From Capitulum mitella (taxonomy: Eukaryota > Arthropoda > Thecostraca > Pollicipedomorpha > Pollicipedidae): DNA of 64,000 bases. Made by a program: the position numbers and the translations under genes. The stretch spans positions 7,192,001-7,256,000 of the forward strand of contig CP099850.1 of the NCBI GenBank assembly GCA_030062745.1, given 5' to 3'. Numbering within the stretch: the first letter of the stretch is position 1; every line of letters starts with the position of its first letter. The notes under the pieces are model-generated. The model saw only the letters and a program-made list of their open reading frames with translations. It had not been told where the DNA came from and ran no database searches. This document shows, piece after piece, positions 21,150-32,999 of the stretch.

Positions 21150-23820
21150 ATTCACATCCTACGGAATTTCCATCGGCATGTTCAGAATTGCTCTAGCTTT
21201 ATTAGGGGCAGACCCAGAGCTTTTCTTAAAAAAAACATCTATTAGATATATAGGCCAAAAATTGCATTATTCTTCAAAATTCTAAATTCTTCTAAAGCTT
21301 TGGGACGTACTCATGGTGAGCTTTTCGATGGTACAAGTTTATTTTTTCCAATGCTCCGTTCGCGAAATAGAGGGGGACGTCGAAACGCCCCCCCCCCCGA
21401 TCTCTGACTTCCTACGTCAGGGTGTCACAGACTTGGGCGCGCGTTTCAATCCTGGCCGGGCGTGAGCATTGTCACCTATGCGTCCGACGACGAGAGACAG
21501 TTGCCGCTTCCTCCTTGCTTTTTTCGCTCGCAGTTGAATGACGGCGTCGAAACGGAAACGAACATGTATTGCACGTTGTTTCCTGATTCCAGTGATACCC
21601 AATCTGATCCATTCATGCCACCTGATGACCTTACCACAGCGACAGGGAGCAGCACAATGTTTGCCATGTTCCCAGTTTTCGCAGTAATTTTGTGGCGAAG
21701 CGGCCTGCAAACCATGCTTTTGTAGCGACATGACTTTCAAATTGACCAGTAGTATTCATTGGTTGTCCTCATCACGCATACACCAAAATAGTTGAGTATC
21801 CAAAGCTGACCCTATGTTTTGTGAGACACATGGGAAAGAAGCCAAAGCGCAGCTTCGATCTAGTAAAAATGGCTAACTAGCCCCAAAGAGTGACCTCATA
21901 ACTCGATGGCCTGAGACAACCTGGTTGCTATGTCCAATTCCAGGCTTTTCTCGCCGGGCATTTGCCGGAAGCTGCAGAAAAGCCTCCTTGAAGGATGGCG
22001 GGGGATATTGGTGACCACCTACCACATCGCCCGGCAAGGGAATTTACAAGTTTTTATCATTATAAATACAAGTCATTAAAAATCCCAGATGAAACTGCGA
22101 GTTTTCATTGTTTGAACCCAGAAGTTGCGTTATTGCTGCAATATGCTAAGATTATCCTGAACTGAAAGGACTGAGCTTTGTGCGCATTCTTCCATATGTG
22201 TTGATCGGGGGGATCACTTGCATGAACGCAGAATTTCGCTACCAACATCACTTCGCAAGGTAATCGACAGGTGCGTGAAAGCAAAGAGAAACGCAACCAA
22301 CATGCACAGACTTAAGTTTCAAAACTATTGTGTAAATGCCATGATCTGAGCTGAAGCCGCGATGGAAATGTAAGCGTGGTCTTCTTATTTGCACATTGAG
22401 TCACAAACAGCTCTATTGTTAGAGGCTGTCTCAGACTGATATGGTACAGTGATTCGCGCTACACTCTGACCGCGCCGCCCGAACTCAGTCTCCGCAATCC
22501 TCTCCCCGCGACCAGACGATCTGACCTTGACGCTGCGCATCACGTGACACGTGACATCTCGACCAATCCGGACCGCACATGTCCGGATTGGCGCCACGCC
22601 GCTCAAGGTGACCCGACACCCGCCGGGCGCCGGCACGGACCGGCCCGGCGCCGGCCGGGGCGGCCGACCCCGCATTCAAAGGGGGTTGGGCAGTATGTCT
22701 GAGCCGCGCAGCCCTCCTACAGAAAAGTAAGAAACGTCCGAAAATGACGCATTTGGCTTGCATTCGCACAGGCCACTTCAGTCGCAGTAGATCAGACCAC
22801 GTCAACAGCAGATTCCATGGACGCGTCTGATCGTCGACCTGGCCCTGTGAAGTGTGGCGGTTGACGGTGCGGCCTTCATTCGCATAGCGACGTGACATCA
22901 GCAATGCTACCTAGCATCGAGCCTTGCCACCGCTCAGGACGTGCACAAGTGCTGGTTGATGAGCACCAGCTGTGCTGTACGCAGTGGCGTCAAGGGAACG
23001 TCACGGGACAGACTGCCCGGCGTGTCTCACCAAATGATTGCTTTCCGCGGCTGATGGCATGACTCAGCTTGTTCTGGGATGCACGCAATGACCTTGCGGC
23101 TCCAAGTTGGCGGACACTAAATTTAAATTGGCACGATGCATTCATCTGAAAATGCGCAGACATTTTCCCCCGTGCCGTCTGGATTTTATTTTGTCTTGCA
23201 ATTTAGTCCCTGCAAAACACAGCCTAAGGCCAAATTCAGGAGCAGCTTTACTCTCAAATTCACACTTTACGCACTAGAAAAGCTGATATGAAAATAGAGC
23301 ATGAGTGTGGGAGCGCGGACGAACAGGCGCGCGCTCTGCTTCCGAGTGGTATTGGTCAGGAATGGCGATCGACCACAGCCGTCAGTACGGTAACATCTAT
23401 TAAAAAATTGACTCATCGTGAAGCGACCGCAGACTGATAGACATGCGAACGAAAACAAAAATATCCCGTAAATGAGTTGGGTCGTGACCAAAATGTCGAG
23501 GCGAGACAACGAACAATAATCGCAGCAGCCTCAGGCAGTCGGTGGTTCACTGATCTTGCAGTGCTTATGATGTGGTTACATAGAGGAAAACAGATTGCAC
23601 GGGTGCAAAGATCGGCTTGCGTTGCAGTGACGGTGCGAGGCATTGCTAACAACAGTTCAAAAAGCACGACTACCACGTAGACATAGGTTTGCAGTAGTTT
23701 TCCTGCGTTATGCAGACAGCAAAGCGATGAAGACGAGCAAAGTTCTCATATTATTTTTCATGTCCTCTACCTAGGAAACTTGGGAATTTCCAGAACTAAT
23801 ATGTAGCAAGTATTTACGTT
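21150..23820. other. non-coding, with a small GC-rich block
   Basis: No gene is supported. Open frames at 21,417-21,740 on both strands and 22,485-22,904 (minus) have no recognisable content. A GC-rich, CpG-dense block lies at about 22,560-22,690. A C-run at 21,390-21,401 preceded by GGGGGACGTC resembles a MITE subterminal palindrome but lacks a TTAA edge. Confidence 0.45.
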
Positions 23821-23824
23821 TTAA

Positions 23825-25045
23825 CCGTATTCTCGGCAAGTGGGGCTGAATCCGCCCCCACCTCGGGTTTTTTGCTTGCCAATTACAGGCTTTTTAACGC
23901 AGCTTCACAAAACTTGGTCACTTTCCTAGCTATTGTTTCTACGCGCCGTGACAAAATTTCAAAATTCTGTTTTACACAGGGGTGGAGTCGTTTTACACAG
24001 GCAACGTTTTTGGGAGGCACCTCATGCCATTTTTGGCCATGTTGAGGGTAAAAGGAAAATGTCTGCCAAAAACAGAGTTTTTAAGATAAAAGTTAAAACT
24101 TTATGTTGATGTATGGCTAAAGCTGGGCAATGTGCAGATGTAATTTTGTTCATCTGAGGTCACTTTACAAGGTCAGGTCAAGGGCAAAAGTCAAAATGTG
24201 TTTTTCGCAATAATTTCGGTGCCGTTTATTAAAATGCCAAACCCGGAATATATATGACGTACAACGGTGCCCTCTACTTGTGTACCAAGTTTCAGCTTGA
24301 TATCCGGTCAGGTCACGGAGCTATGACCTAAAATGTCAGTGCGCGTACCCTATATCGCAATAGCCATAAAATGAAATTTTTGAAATAGTGAATTCAAAAG
24401 ATTGAAAACGTTTACAGATAATATTAAATGCACACGAGATCATTCCAAGTGGCCCCAAGGTCAATGGAGGTCATTTAAGGTCAAAGGTCACAAGTTGATC
24501 TGAAGAACGTGTGACCATGACAGTATCCCCTTTTTCATGTCCCTGGCACCGCCTATGCTAACATTATACGAATATTGTAATGCGATTTGTACTTCTTTAT
24601 CATAACATGACTAGCAGAAGCCAAAAAAGTGTTTTTGCCTGTTTTGTTCATTCATTTGTTAGAAAACTAATCCTCCTATTTTTAAAACCCTGTGAAAGCC
24701 CATGTATTTTCTCAAAATTTCAGATTTGTGGACCCATGGTAAAAGCCCTATCTATAATCTCTCGATTCATGCCAGTTTCATTGAAATCGGTGAATAAACA
24801 ACGGAGTTATAAGAAGTCCAAAAGTACTCCCCATTTTGCCATTTTTGCCCCCCCCCCCTGTATCCACACATTTCAGAATTTGAAAATGTCTTTTTATAAA
24901 AATGTAGTTCACATCATGGCAAATCGATTGCTGTTTGTTACGATGAAATCGGACAAGTAGTTCTCCAGATCTCGTGGGGGGGCGCCGAATCCGCCCCCCC
25001 CCCTGCCGGGAATCGACCATACCGTCTAGCCCTCCGGGAATAGGG
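23825..25045 (+). mobile_element. TTAA-type MITE family A, copy 3 (complete, 1,221 bp)
   Basis: TTAA lies on both sides (23821-23824 and 25046-25049). The termini are CCGTATTCTCGG and CCGGGAATAGGG, with GC-run palindromes inside each end. It has the same orientation as copy 1 and aligns with copies 1 and 2 throughout, including the CACCGCCTATGCTA and CAGGTCACGGAGCTATGACCTAAAATGTC-like landmarks. It has no coding capacity. An exact DR1 site lies at 24478-24490. Confidence 0.88.
24478..24490 (+). promoter_or_regulatory. DR1 nuclear-receptor site in MITE A3
   Basis: AGGTCAAAGGTCA is an exact DR1. The equivalent position in copy 1 is ATGTCAAAGGTCA, one base off. An intact site in two of three copies suggests the founder element carried it. 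Confidence 0.4.
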
Positions 25046-25049
25046 TTAA

Positions 25050-25580
25050 TGAATAACACAGATAAGTAAGACACATTTCTGCGTCTGAGTTCAATGTTGT
25101 GCATCAGCAGTTCAATGAAAATAATATCGGGTGGCATATTTCGAATGAGAGAGTTACAACTTCGAGTATCGATTTTTTAAGACAAATTTAATATTCACGT
25201 CAGAAGTTTAATCTCCATATCAGCCCAGCAAACCCTACAGCGGTAAGCCCGGTGTCGAACCAGCAGCGACTGCCGATTCGGCTAAGCAAAATTGTCACTG
25301 CTCGACGAAATAAAAACTGGTCCTTGCGAGCACTTCGCAATCGGATGTCGCGTGAAACGTGGTCACCCACTGGTTAGATCATTAAGACTGTTTCAAATAC
25401 AATAACCGATGTATTGCAGGTCTCGTGCGTCCACGGTGTTAGTAATGTCAACGAGGTGCAGTAATCAAATTCAAAATCTTCCGTCTTTCGGCTTCTAGGA
25501 CGAACCTTTGTTCTCATAGTCATTGTGAGGCATGTGCAACAATTACTGGAAATCGTCGTGATGCTTCATGCTTCGTGCTA
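25050..25580. other. non-coding, no recognisable gene
   Basis: Separates two repeat elements. A GGTTCGACACC B-box-like word lies on the minus strand near 25,255, but no matching A box is at a workable distance. Confidence 0.45.
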
Positions 25581-25584
25581 AGCA

Positions 25585-26570
25585 TTTACCTCACAAATGA
25601 CGGGGGAGTGTCTAACGCCCCTGCGCGCCGCATGTCTTGAATGTGTTCCAAACGAATGAACGCAAGATCTTAAAACTTTTCGTGTTTTTTTTTTGTACAC
25701 CAATTCTACACATGCTGACGAGAGCTTGTCTTAGGTCATGTCCAGATGACATCATAAAGACAACCATGTCTTGTGATTTGGCGTTCAATTTTACTTCATC
25801 ACTTCGTTATCGAAATTTTTATACTGCATGATGACTCTACTTTGAATTGCGTTTCAGCATAACCTGAGAGCTCAATACGCAGCACCTTTACCTCATCGTA
25901 GGTCATCCTAGGTCAAATATGTATTTTCCACTTTCTGGGCTCGGTAAAAATATATTTCAAGATATTGCTTGCGACGCTGAGCAACTTTCTGTGAAAATGC
26001 GCATCATGAACCAAACCGACGTTTGGAATCGTCCAGAGGTGCCAGGCAAAGCCCAACATCGTGCCGCATTACTCTGAGTTCGGAACTTTTAACATTTTGC
26101 GATATTGCATGTGCATTGTAATCTGAGGCGTTCCAACACCTTATTTGTGTACACAGTCCCTCTGAAAGTGCTTTTTTAGAGCACACGTGTTCCATGGGCT
26201 AGGAGCATGCATTATACTATAAGCTGGCACGGGCTTCTAATTCGACGTAGCCTCTGGCTTTGACCTTTAATGACCTTGGATAGGCGGGAGTCATAAAATG
26301 AGGTGAAGCTTCCTTAAACAAACTACCGTGCAAACGTCTGTCTCAGTCTGCTTTACATTGTGATTAGGCAAATCTGGAGAAAAAGGTCACTTTTATATGA
26401 CCTAAGTTGTAATGTGATCAGCTGCCCAAAACTGAGAGATGTGTATGTCACAGGACTGCACGGTTCCACATTATGGATTATCTTGAATGTCGTTTAAATC
26501 GGCCAAATTAGACGATTTGTTTTCGAGATAGGCAAGGGGGTTCGCCCCCACCTCTTCGATGGAATGTTGC
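25585..26570 (+). mobile_element. TTAA-type MITE family B, copy 2
   Basis: Homologous along its length to 11,740-12,955. The left edge reads TTTACCTCACAAATGACGGGG, where copy 1 has TTAACCCGTCATTGACTGGGG. The right side ends in a GGGGGTTCGCCCCC palindrome (about 26,536-26,550) like the subterminal palindromes of family A. It is non-coding. Confidence 0.6.
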
Positions 26571-26574
26571 AAAA

Positions 26575-27175
26575 TATCTCAGTCGATGTTAACTCAGAAT
26601 CTCAGAAATATCTCGGTCGATCTCAGTCGTGTTAACATAAAATATTTTTGGTTGAACTATGTTTTAACATAACGCATTCTTGAACGCTTCCACCTTCCCA
26701 CGTTTGAATCTAAAATTCCTTTAGAGGCCCAAGCAGTAAGGAAACGTTGGTATACTGACAACAAAATATATTCATTGACGCAGAGAGTGTCATTTGCAAC
26801 AGCGTTGGAATGGCAGGACGCGACAGAACCTGGGCGATAAGGTGGGGAAGACTTGCAGAAGTCAGCGATGGGGGAGGGTCGCGGGACTTAGGGATGAACG
26901 AGGAGGAATCAAAATGACCTGGCGATGCAGGGACGACATTCACCGGAGCCTTGACGAGCCATGTGATTCTCATGCGGCTATCAATGAAACCCAACGAAGA
27001 GTTCTGGTGTGACTGCAGAAATTCGGCATGAATTCTGGCGCCGACTGCCTAGCCTCCGTCTGAGAGCTAGTGTGGACTGCACCTTGTATGGATACTAGAG
27101 GTCTGCGACGCTTAAATGGGCGACTCTTAGCGCAGGAGAAAAATAAGAAGGAATAGGTTGGAAAATTCGGAGCAG
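26575..27175. other. non-coding, no recognisable gene
   Basis: No supported feature. Open frames here are short and unrecognised. Confidence 0.45.
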
Positions 27176-27179
27176 ACAG

Positions 27180-27400
27180 GTGTAGAATGCCATAATTCAG
27201 TAAAAAACAAACACGGAAAATCATCCGATTTAAGATGGTATTCAGTCCTAGCTAAAAGTGCTGCGGTTCAACAGCATAAGTGGAAAACCACCCATTACAA
27301 GATGGCATAGGGGTCCTAACCGAGAATGCTGCAATTCAAGAGCATGAAAGGAAGAACCAGCAAATTCAGACTGGTATCGGTAAGGTGGGAACTCAAGCTC
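27180..27400. repeat. degenerate tandem repeat, about 70-bp period
   Basis: Three loosely matching units begin near 27,180, 27,257 and 27,326. The latter two share TGCTGC(G/A)(G/A)TTCAA(C/G)AGCAT and a later GTCCTAACCGAGA-type block. Divergence is high, so the period is approximate. Confidence 0.5.
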
Positions 27401-27404
27401 AGGA

Positions 27405-28600
27405 GCACAAAGAACACTCCAGTTCAGGCGCGCTAATATAGGAATAAACTTATTTCCATGGTGGCAATTCAGCCATCAAAAAGACCTCTAATTCAGGAAG
27501 TCAAGGAGAGGGTAAAAAGAAACCCCCGGGCCTCGCGGGCTATCATTTTTCCACTAGACGTCACTGAACATCACATCATTGCCGCACACCATCACTGACA
27601 ATGAATTTCTGTGTTGAGAAGACGTCCGAACAGTTCGAGCTCCAGACAAAAAGAGCGTCAGACGCGTTAACGCCAAACTTGTACTATGAGAGGGACAAGG
27701 GTCACAAGATAAGGGGGAGACGTATCTTGGGGACAGAATAAACGGCAAAAGGTAAATACAAGTGACCGGCCGGGTCCGGCGAGACGCACCGGACCGACGC
27801 AGCGGCGCCTAGCCGACGGCACAGGCCGGTCGAGCCGGCGGGCTGGGGTTCACCTCCCCGTGCACTGGGCGCAGTGCGACCGACGGTAACAACTTTATTG
27901 GCGATACCCCGAAGCCGCCCATTTAATTTCGTGTTCTCAGAATTATATAGAACGAATGCAAAAGGTCATTCATTTCGCTGTCAGGCTGGTGACTGTTGCC
28001 CGTCGCTACGGTGACGGTTATTTTGATGGTTTAACCTGATGTCCGACAACGGGATCGTGTGCCACACGTTCAACCTAAGAGGTAAGAGGTACCTTCCTCT
28101 CATTGTGCGCTCTCCCTCTCACGAGCACAATTCTCCTGTCAACAGGCAACGGGCGTCCTGTAGGACACTGACAAGCCGCATCTTCCGGGGTGCCGTTTCG
28201 TCAAAGCCCAGGGGCATTTCGCTCACCGCGCGGTCCTGGCGTGGAATCGCCTGCTCAGGCCGCGCCACGTGCCCAGACACGTGACATTTCCCAACCCTGT
28301 TCCCGTGCGGGGACTTCATAGGCTCCCTCCGGTGTTTTGCTCGCCATTTCTAAGAATTATGACAGTTTTCGGTAATTTTGCATTGCCCAGGCAGCTAAGA
28401 ATTTTGTATGAGTGTATACGTAAACAACTCAGCACATACAAAGCACACTGTCTTTGTTCCCTTGAAATCAGTTAGCACGGTCGGGCCAACAGCAAAGGTC
28501 GAGCATTTAGTACTGTGTAGTTTTTAACACTGTTTTCAAGGCACAAAGAAAAAGCAGACTAAAGCTGACCGCAGTGTCCTATACTGAAGCTTCAAGCGTC
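27405..28600. other. non-coding, with a GC-rich block
   Basis: No gene is recognised. A short GC- and CpG-rich block lies at about 27,760-27,870. An 81-codon plus-strand frame (28,039-28,284) overlaps an unrelated minus frame, and neither is supported. Confidence 0.45.
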
Positions 28601-28609
28601 AGACTAAAA

Positions 28610-29475
28610 TCAGGCCAGGTCACGGAGCTATGATCTCAAATATCCGCTCGCCTACCTCATATCAGGGCGGTTATGAATAGAACATGGAGGAATATGTTCA
28701 ATTCAAATGTTTGGATTCGCTCCAAACACTATGGAATAAACCTTAGGCCATGCTGTATGATTCTGGGGTCGTTTGAGATCGTTTCAGATCAAAGACCAAA
28801 AACTGACCTGGGGAACATTTTGCCATGACGTTTCCCTTTTTAATGCTCTTCACACATTCCGTGCGAACATTAAACGAACAACTGAATACAGTTTGTTCCG
28901 TGCGATTCAAAGCATGTTTTTTATGCGTATTACTAACTGTATTTGCCTATTCGTGTAGTGAATTAGCATTCAGTAGTTTATTGTTATGGAAAACAATTAA
29001 TTGATTGGATGGAATTAATAAATCGTATTTTTATACCTCTAGAGATGTATTTTGAGGGAATATGAAATTAGTAGTACAAGGCAAACAAATATAACGTTTG
29101 CGCCGATTCATTCAGAAAAATATGTGCCTCAAAATATATTTAAAGACACGTGTGTGCATCAGAAAACCCTGTAGACGCCCATCATATTCATCAAATTCTA
29201 AAAACGGGAGTCAAAGGTCAAAGTCCAATCGACTAGCTCTCGACGCATGATAATGACATGACAATCACACCATAAATATCGGGTCGAAAAAGTCAAAACA
29301 AGTCGAAAATGTGGCTTTTGACTTTTATTTGTCCCTGCAACCACTCCTTACAACATTTTCAAGCTTAAGTTCTATCAAAATGTACATGGCGAATCGACTG
29401 ACGTTTTTGGAACCAAACGGACAAATACTTCTCGAGATCTCGGGGGAGGGACTGAATATGCCCCTCCCCCATACA
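28610..29475 (+). mobile_element. diverged relative of MITE family A, copy 4
   Basis: It keeps family A landmarks in order: the CAGGTCACGGAGCTATGA block (about 28,613), a GGTCGTTTGAGATCG..AAAGACCAAAA region, a CATTCAGTAGTT block, the GGCGAATCGACTGACGTTT stretch and a TCGAGATCTCGGGGG subterminal palindrome ending near 29,470. The left third and both TTAA edges are missing. It is much older than copies 1-3, or a separate subfamily. Confidence 0.6.
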
Positions 29476-29519
29476 GAAATGCGTCCTGGCGTTATGGTTA
29501 TGGGAATATGGTCAAGCCT

Positions 29520-31060
29520 CATTCGATAAACCGCCGTCGACTTAAGGTTTAGATGTCTGAGGCACGGTGTTCAGAATCAACCGTCAGTCAATCCCAGGCA
29601 GCAGGGAGCCGCAGCTGGGAGACGAATCTGATGCCATCTGGTGGCTGAGTTGCCAAGCTGGCCTGTTTTGGCACTGACCCAGCTTCATTCGAGTCTTCTC
29701 GCTTGAAACTGTCGCGTTTCCGGCGTTGACGGTGTTGACAGGACTGCTTTTCCTGACCACGAATTACAACGTTATGGTGGTCGCTTTTCGTGGTGGCGGT
29801 TGCACTATTTAGGCTGGCCATGCAGCTGGTTTACCAGCTGTCTCCACGCAGCCCGTCCCTGGCGCCGCACTTTTTACGTCGCTGTTGCTCTCGCTGTCGC
29901 GGTTAAGATGGTAGCAACTTCAAACCTTTTATGCCTCGCGTGACAATGAGCCTGTGTGCTAAAAAGCAGTAAATGGCCGACACAGTTAATGTAACACATG
30001 CGAAGTGCGCCAGTTTTTCGTCCTGCATACTCACCCGACACGATGTTTATATGCACCTTTTACATAGGAATGACAGAGATAACGGATTCTAACAAAGAGA
30101 GGGATGCCACGAATGGATTCGGGAGTTTCCCTAGAAAGGGATGATTGGCTGGGGAGGTCACTCAGAGACCGCGGCCCTCCGAAACTGGGAAGGCTCTTTT
30201 TGTCTCTCTTTTTCTTCAGATACTTTTGCGCATCATTTTTATATTCGCACGCATCGCAGGAACTTCGAATTTTCTTTAAACGAAATTATTTCCTCGCTTC
30301 TCCTCTGAATCCGCTCTTAGGGGAGGTAGAGTGGAAATGAGGAGGGTGGAGCTTCCTGAAAGTATTTCGCCGATAACTGCGGAACCTTTCTGGGAGTTCT
30401 TCGTCAATAAGCATTTAAAAAGACGCCTAGGCTCCCTAACCCTGATCTGCGCCCGTGTGTACCATGATCTTCTAACGCTTGGCCTATCAAAAACACGTCT
30501 CTTGGTGTGTTCTCCTAAAAAATAGTGAGTTACGATTCCGTGGAGGATTAATCTGCATTTGATGTATACCATGTGTTGGTTCAAGCCCATGATAACTTGC
30601 TGGACGTGCTTCGGGAACGATTTGTCTTTGTATGTAGGTATATTCTGCCAGATGAAACAGCATATAGCCAAAACTGGTCGGACTTGGCGCAACAAAAAGA
30701 TTGTCTGAATTGGCTCCAAACCTTTATACATTATTGAAAAATAAAACAGCTTTCATTCTCGAAAATACTCTGGTGTCGAAACGTAGAATATTATATTTTT
30801 AATTCAGTCCATTTGTATGTAAAACCATCCTCTCTGAAAATATGGTCCGCGTTATTCTCCAAAAAGGGATATTCTCAGACATGACAAAAATAGATCGGTC
30901 GCGCTAAATCCCACCGAAAGGTATTGCCTTTTTGGGTATCGCAGAGCGTTCACAACTGATCTGATCAACGTCAGGCCTCTGGATTTGGAAACGACTGAGG
31001 GCACGTAACGAGGTCGCGCTTGACACTTCGCGCAGTCAATATCGATGGATTTTAGTGCCA
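29520..31060. other. non-coding, no recognisable gene
   Basis: Only unrecognised short open frames occur (the longest is 30,276-30,731 minus, 151 codons, with no domain). No repeat was identified. Confidence 0.45.
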
Positions 31061-31069
31061 ATTCCGTTC

Positions 31070-31110
31070 AGATGGCGCCACCGCATGACTCTTCTGTTCC
31101 AGGTGGCGCT
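31070..31110 (+). promoter_or_regulatory. pair of CTCF-like motifs
   Basis: AGATGGCGCC (31070-31079) and AGGTGGCGCT (31101-31110) lie in the same orientation 31 bp apart. Both match the AGRKGGCGC-type core recognised by insect and vertebrate CTCF. They lie at the edge of the GC-rich minisatellite region. The motif match is by eye; binding is not shown. Confidence 0.35.
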
Positions 31111-31202
31111 ACGTAGTGACGGCGCGGCTGCCCTCCTCGGTTTTTTGCCCCGTAGTTGCGTCCTTCTACCAACACTTTCTGAATCTACTGTTTATCCTCA
31201 TT

Positions 31203-31690
31203 TGCTGACGGTGTCTGGCGACTGTTGGGCGTGCTGAGACCGTCTGTGCGAGCCGAGACCGTGCTTCCCTCCGGCATTGCTGGCGACTGCTGGGCGTGCT
31301 GAGACCGTCTGTGCGAGCCGAGACCGTGCTTCCCTCCGGCATTACTGGCGACTGCTGGGCGTGCTGAGACCGTCTGTGCGAGCCGAGACCGTGCTTCCCT
31401 CCGGCATTGCTGGCGACTGCTGAGGGTGCTGAGATCGTGCGGGTGTGCGGATGCAGTGCCTCTCTCTGACGTTGTCTTTCGACTTCTGGGCGTGCTGAGA
31501 CCTGGTCCTTTGAAAATGTCTGGCGACCGCTGGGCGTCTTGAGACCTGGCCCTCTCTGGTGGTGTCACGACTGCTGGGCGTGTTGAGACCTTCCCCCCCC
31601 CCCCGATACTGTCTAGCGACTGCTGGGCGTGTTGAGACATCTGGTCCCCCAACAGTCTGGCGACTGCTGGGCGTGCGGAGACCGTGCTGC
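31203..31690. repeat. GC-rich minisatellite, 65-bp and derived 45-70-bp units
   Basis: Three nearly identical 65-bp units (CTGGCGACTGCTGGGCGTGC, then GAGACCGTCTGTGCGAGCC and a CTTCCCTCCGGCATTGCT tail) are followed by five or more units. The later ones keep only the GGCGACTGCTGGGCGTG(C/T)TGAGACC core and vary in length. A C-run of 12 lies near 31,594-31,605. Open frames through the array are repeat artefacts. Confidence 0.9.
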
Positions 31691-31694
31691 CCGC

Positions 31695-32780
31695 TGGCGG
31701 CGTCGGACGGCTGTCTCGGCCGTGTAGGCGCCAGGTCGATATCTCCGCCGCCGCCTGTCGGCCGGCGAAATGGACGGTGTCGCGGTCGACGGTCGATGGC
31801 GGCTCTGATTAACGGAGCCGACGCGGCGGCGGCGGCGGCTCTGACGGCATCGGCAGCTCGGGAGGGTTCCGGGTGCTTTCCGCGGGGCAGACCCGCCCTG
31901 GAGAACGTAGATCTGGTCCAGCTGGGAGGGGTTTTGTATGCACGCGCGCATATTAACTATAAATGTGCGGTACACAAAACGTTCAGATATGCTTCAGGGT
32001 TCGGCGCAAAGACCCAGAGTCCAAATCAAGACACTGTTGTCAGTCCGTCGCTGCAGTCACTTCTGAAAAATGTTTTTGTTGATAAGCCGTCAAATTCCAT
32101 GAGTAGTATGCGAACGCCGTGGTCACCCGGATTTCATCACTAATTGTTTCGAGCCAAGGTTTAGGCACAATGAGTTTCACCTAAGGCAGAAGGAGAAATC
32201 AAACAGAATGGCCCAGCCGTGATGGTTTTTACAGTTCATCAGCTAGGCAACCAGTTATGTTAAAATTCCGCAATTTTTGCCAAAAGATAGCTGAATTCCT
32301 TACGGGCTTCGCATGTTCATTTCCGGTACACGAATTTGGACATTTTTTGCCCACACAGCCATAATCCCTGGACTGGGAGTTGTGTTGCCTTTATACGACG
32401 TCTTTTTCAACGTTGACTGCGCTACTGTGTAATGACAGAGAGAGTGTCGTGGGTATCCTTTTGGTTAAAACTGACACAGGAAATGAGAAAAGTATCAACT
32501 ATTCAGAATGTTGCCACGTTTGGTCTGGTCTGGACCGGTCTGTTTTGCGTGGGTGCTGATCTGAAAGGTTTTACTAGAGTACTAGAATAATAAGCTGCAT
32601 TGGAATAAGAATATGTTACGACATTTGGTTCCAAACCCACGGGATGCCCGCTCATATAAACGGTAACAATATGTTTGCTAACTGTACATTTGTTTATTAT
32701 GCACGTGCATTTTCAATGTCCCGGGGCCATTACGCAGACAGACAAAAAGCATGAAAGAAAAATACAGGACGAATATCTAA
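31695..32780. other. non-coding; GC-rich to 31,930
   Basis: A CpG-rich stretch up to about 31,930 contains an ATG followed by an Ala-rich open frame (31,798 onward), which might be a first exon but has no recognisable protein. The remainder is AT-leaning with no supported feature. Confidence 0.4.
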
Positions 32781-32784
32781 CACG

Positions 32785-32995
32785 ATGCAGGTTGCCAGAT
32801 TTTTGTTGGAAACAATTAATCAGATGCATGCTCGATTCCGTTGAAAACACATTTCGCAGTTCCTTTTGTGACTTGGTTCCGATCAAGACATCACAGTCAC
32901 TCCAGTCTCTACCCAGCGACCTAAAACACGTATGGTCGTTGTGCCTTGTTTATGGTGCATTACGAACGTAAAAACTACTTTATTACTTCACTACT
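32785..32995 (+). repeat. unnamed dispersed repeat, copy 1
   Basis: It aligns with the reverse complement of 35,190-35,560. Shared blocks are AGATTTTTGTTGGAAACAAT, the GACTTGGTTCCGATCAAGAC run with its ACATCACAGTCACTC continuation, and GTGCCTTGTTTATGGTGCAT. Compared with copy 2 it lacks about 190 bp from the middle. It is non-coding. Confidence 0.8.
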
Positions 32996-32999
32996 TCAA

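Noticed and set aside
21390-21401. C-run near 21.39 kb as the right end of family C
   Set aside because: A GGGGG/CCCCC pair is present but no TTAA follows and the terminal sequence does not mirror 18,676.
25225-25295. Possible tRNA-like sequence on the minus strand with GGTTCGACACC
   Set aside because: The A-box-like word lies only about 11 bp from the B box, too close for a tRNA.
31559-32143. 194-codon plus-strand frame, Ala-rich from an internal ATG at 31,798
   Set aside because: Its first half is minisatellite and the rest matches nothing. A first exon is possible but unsupported.
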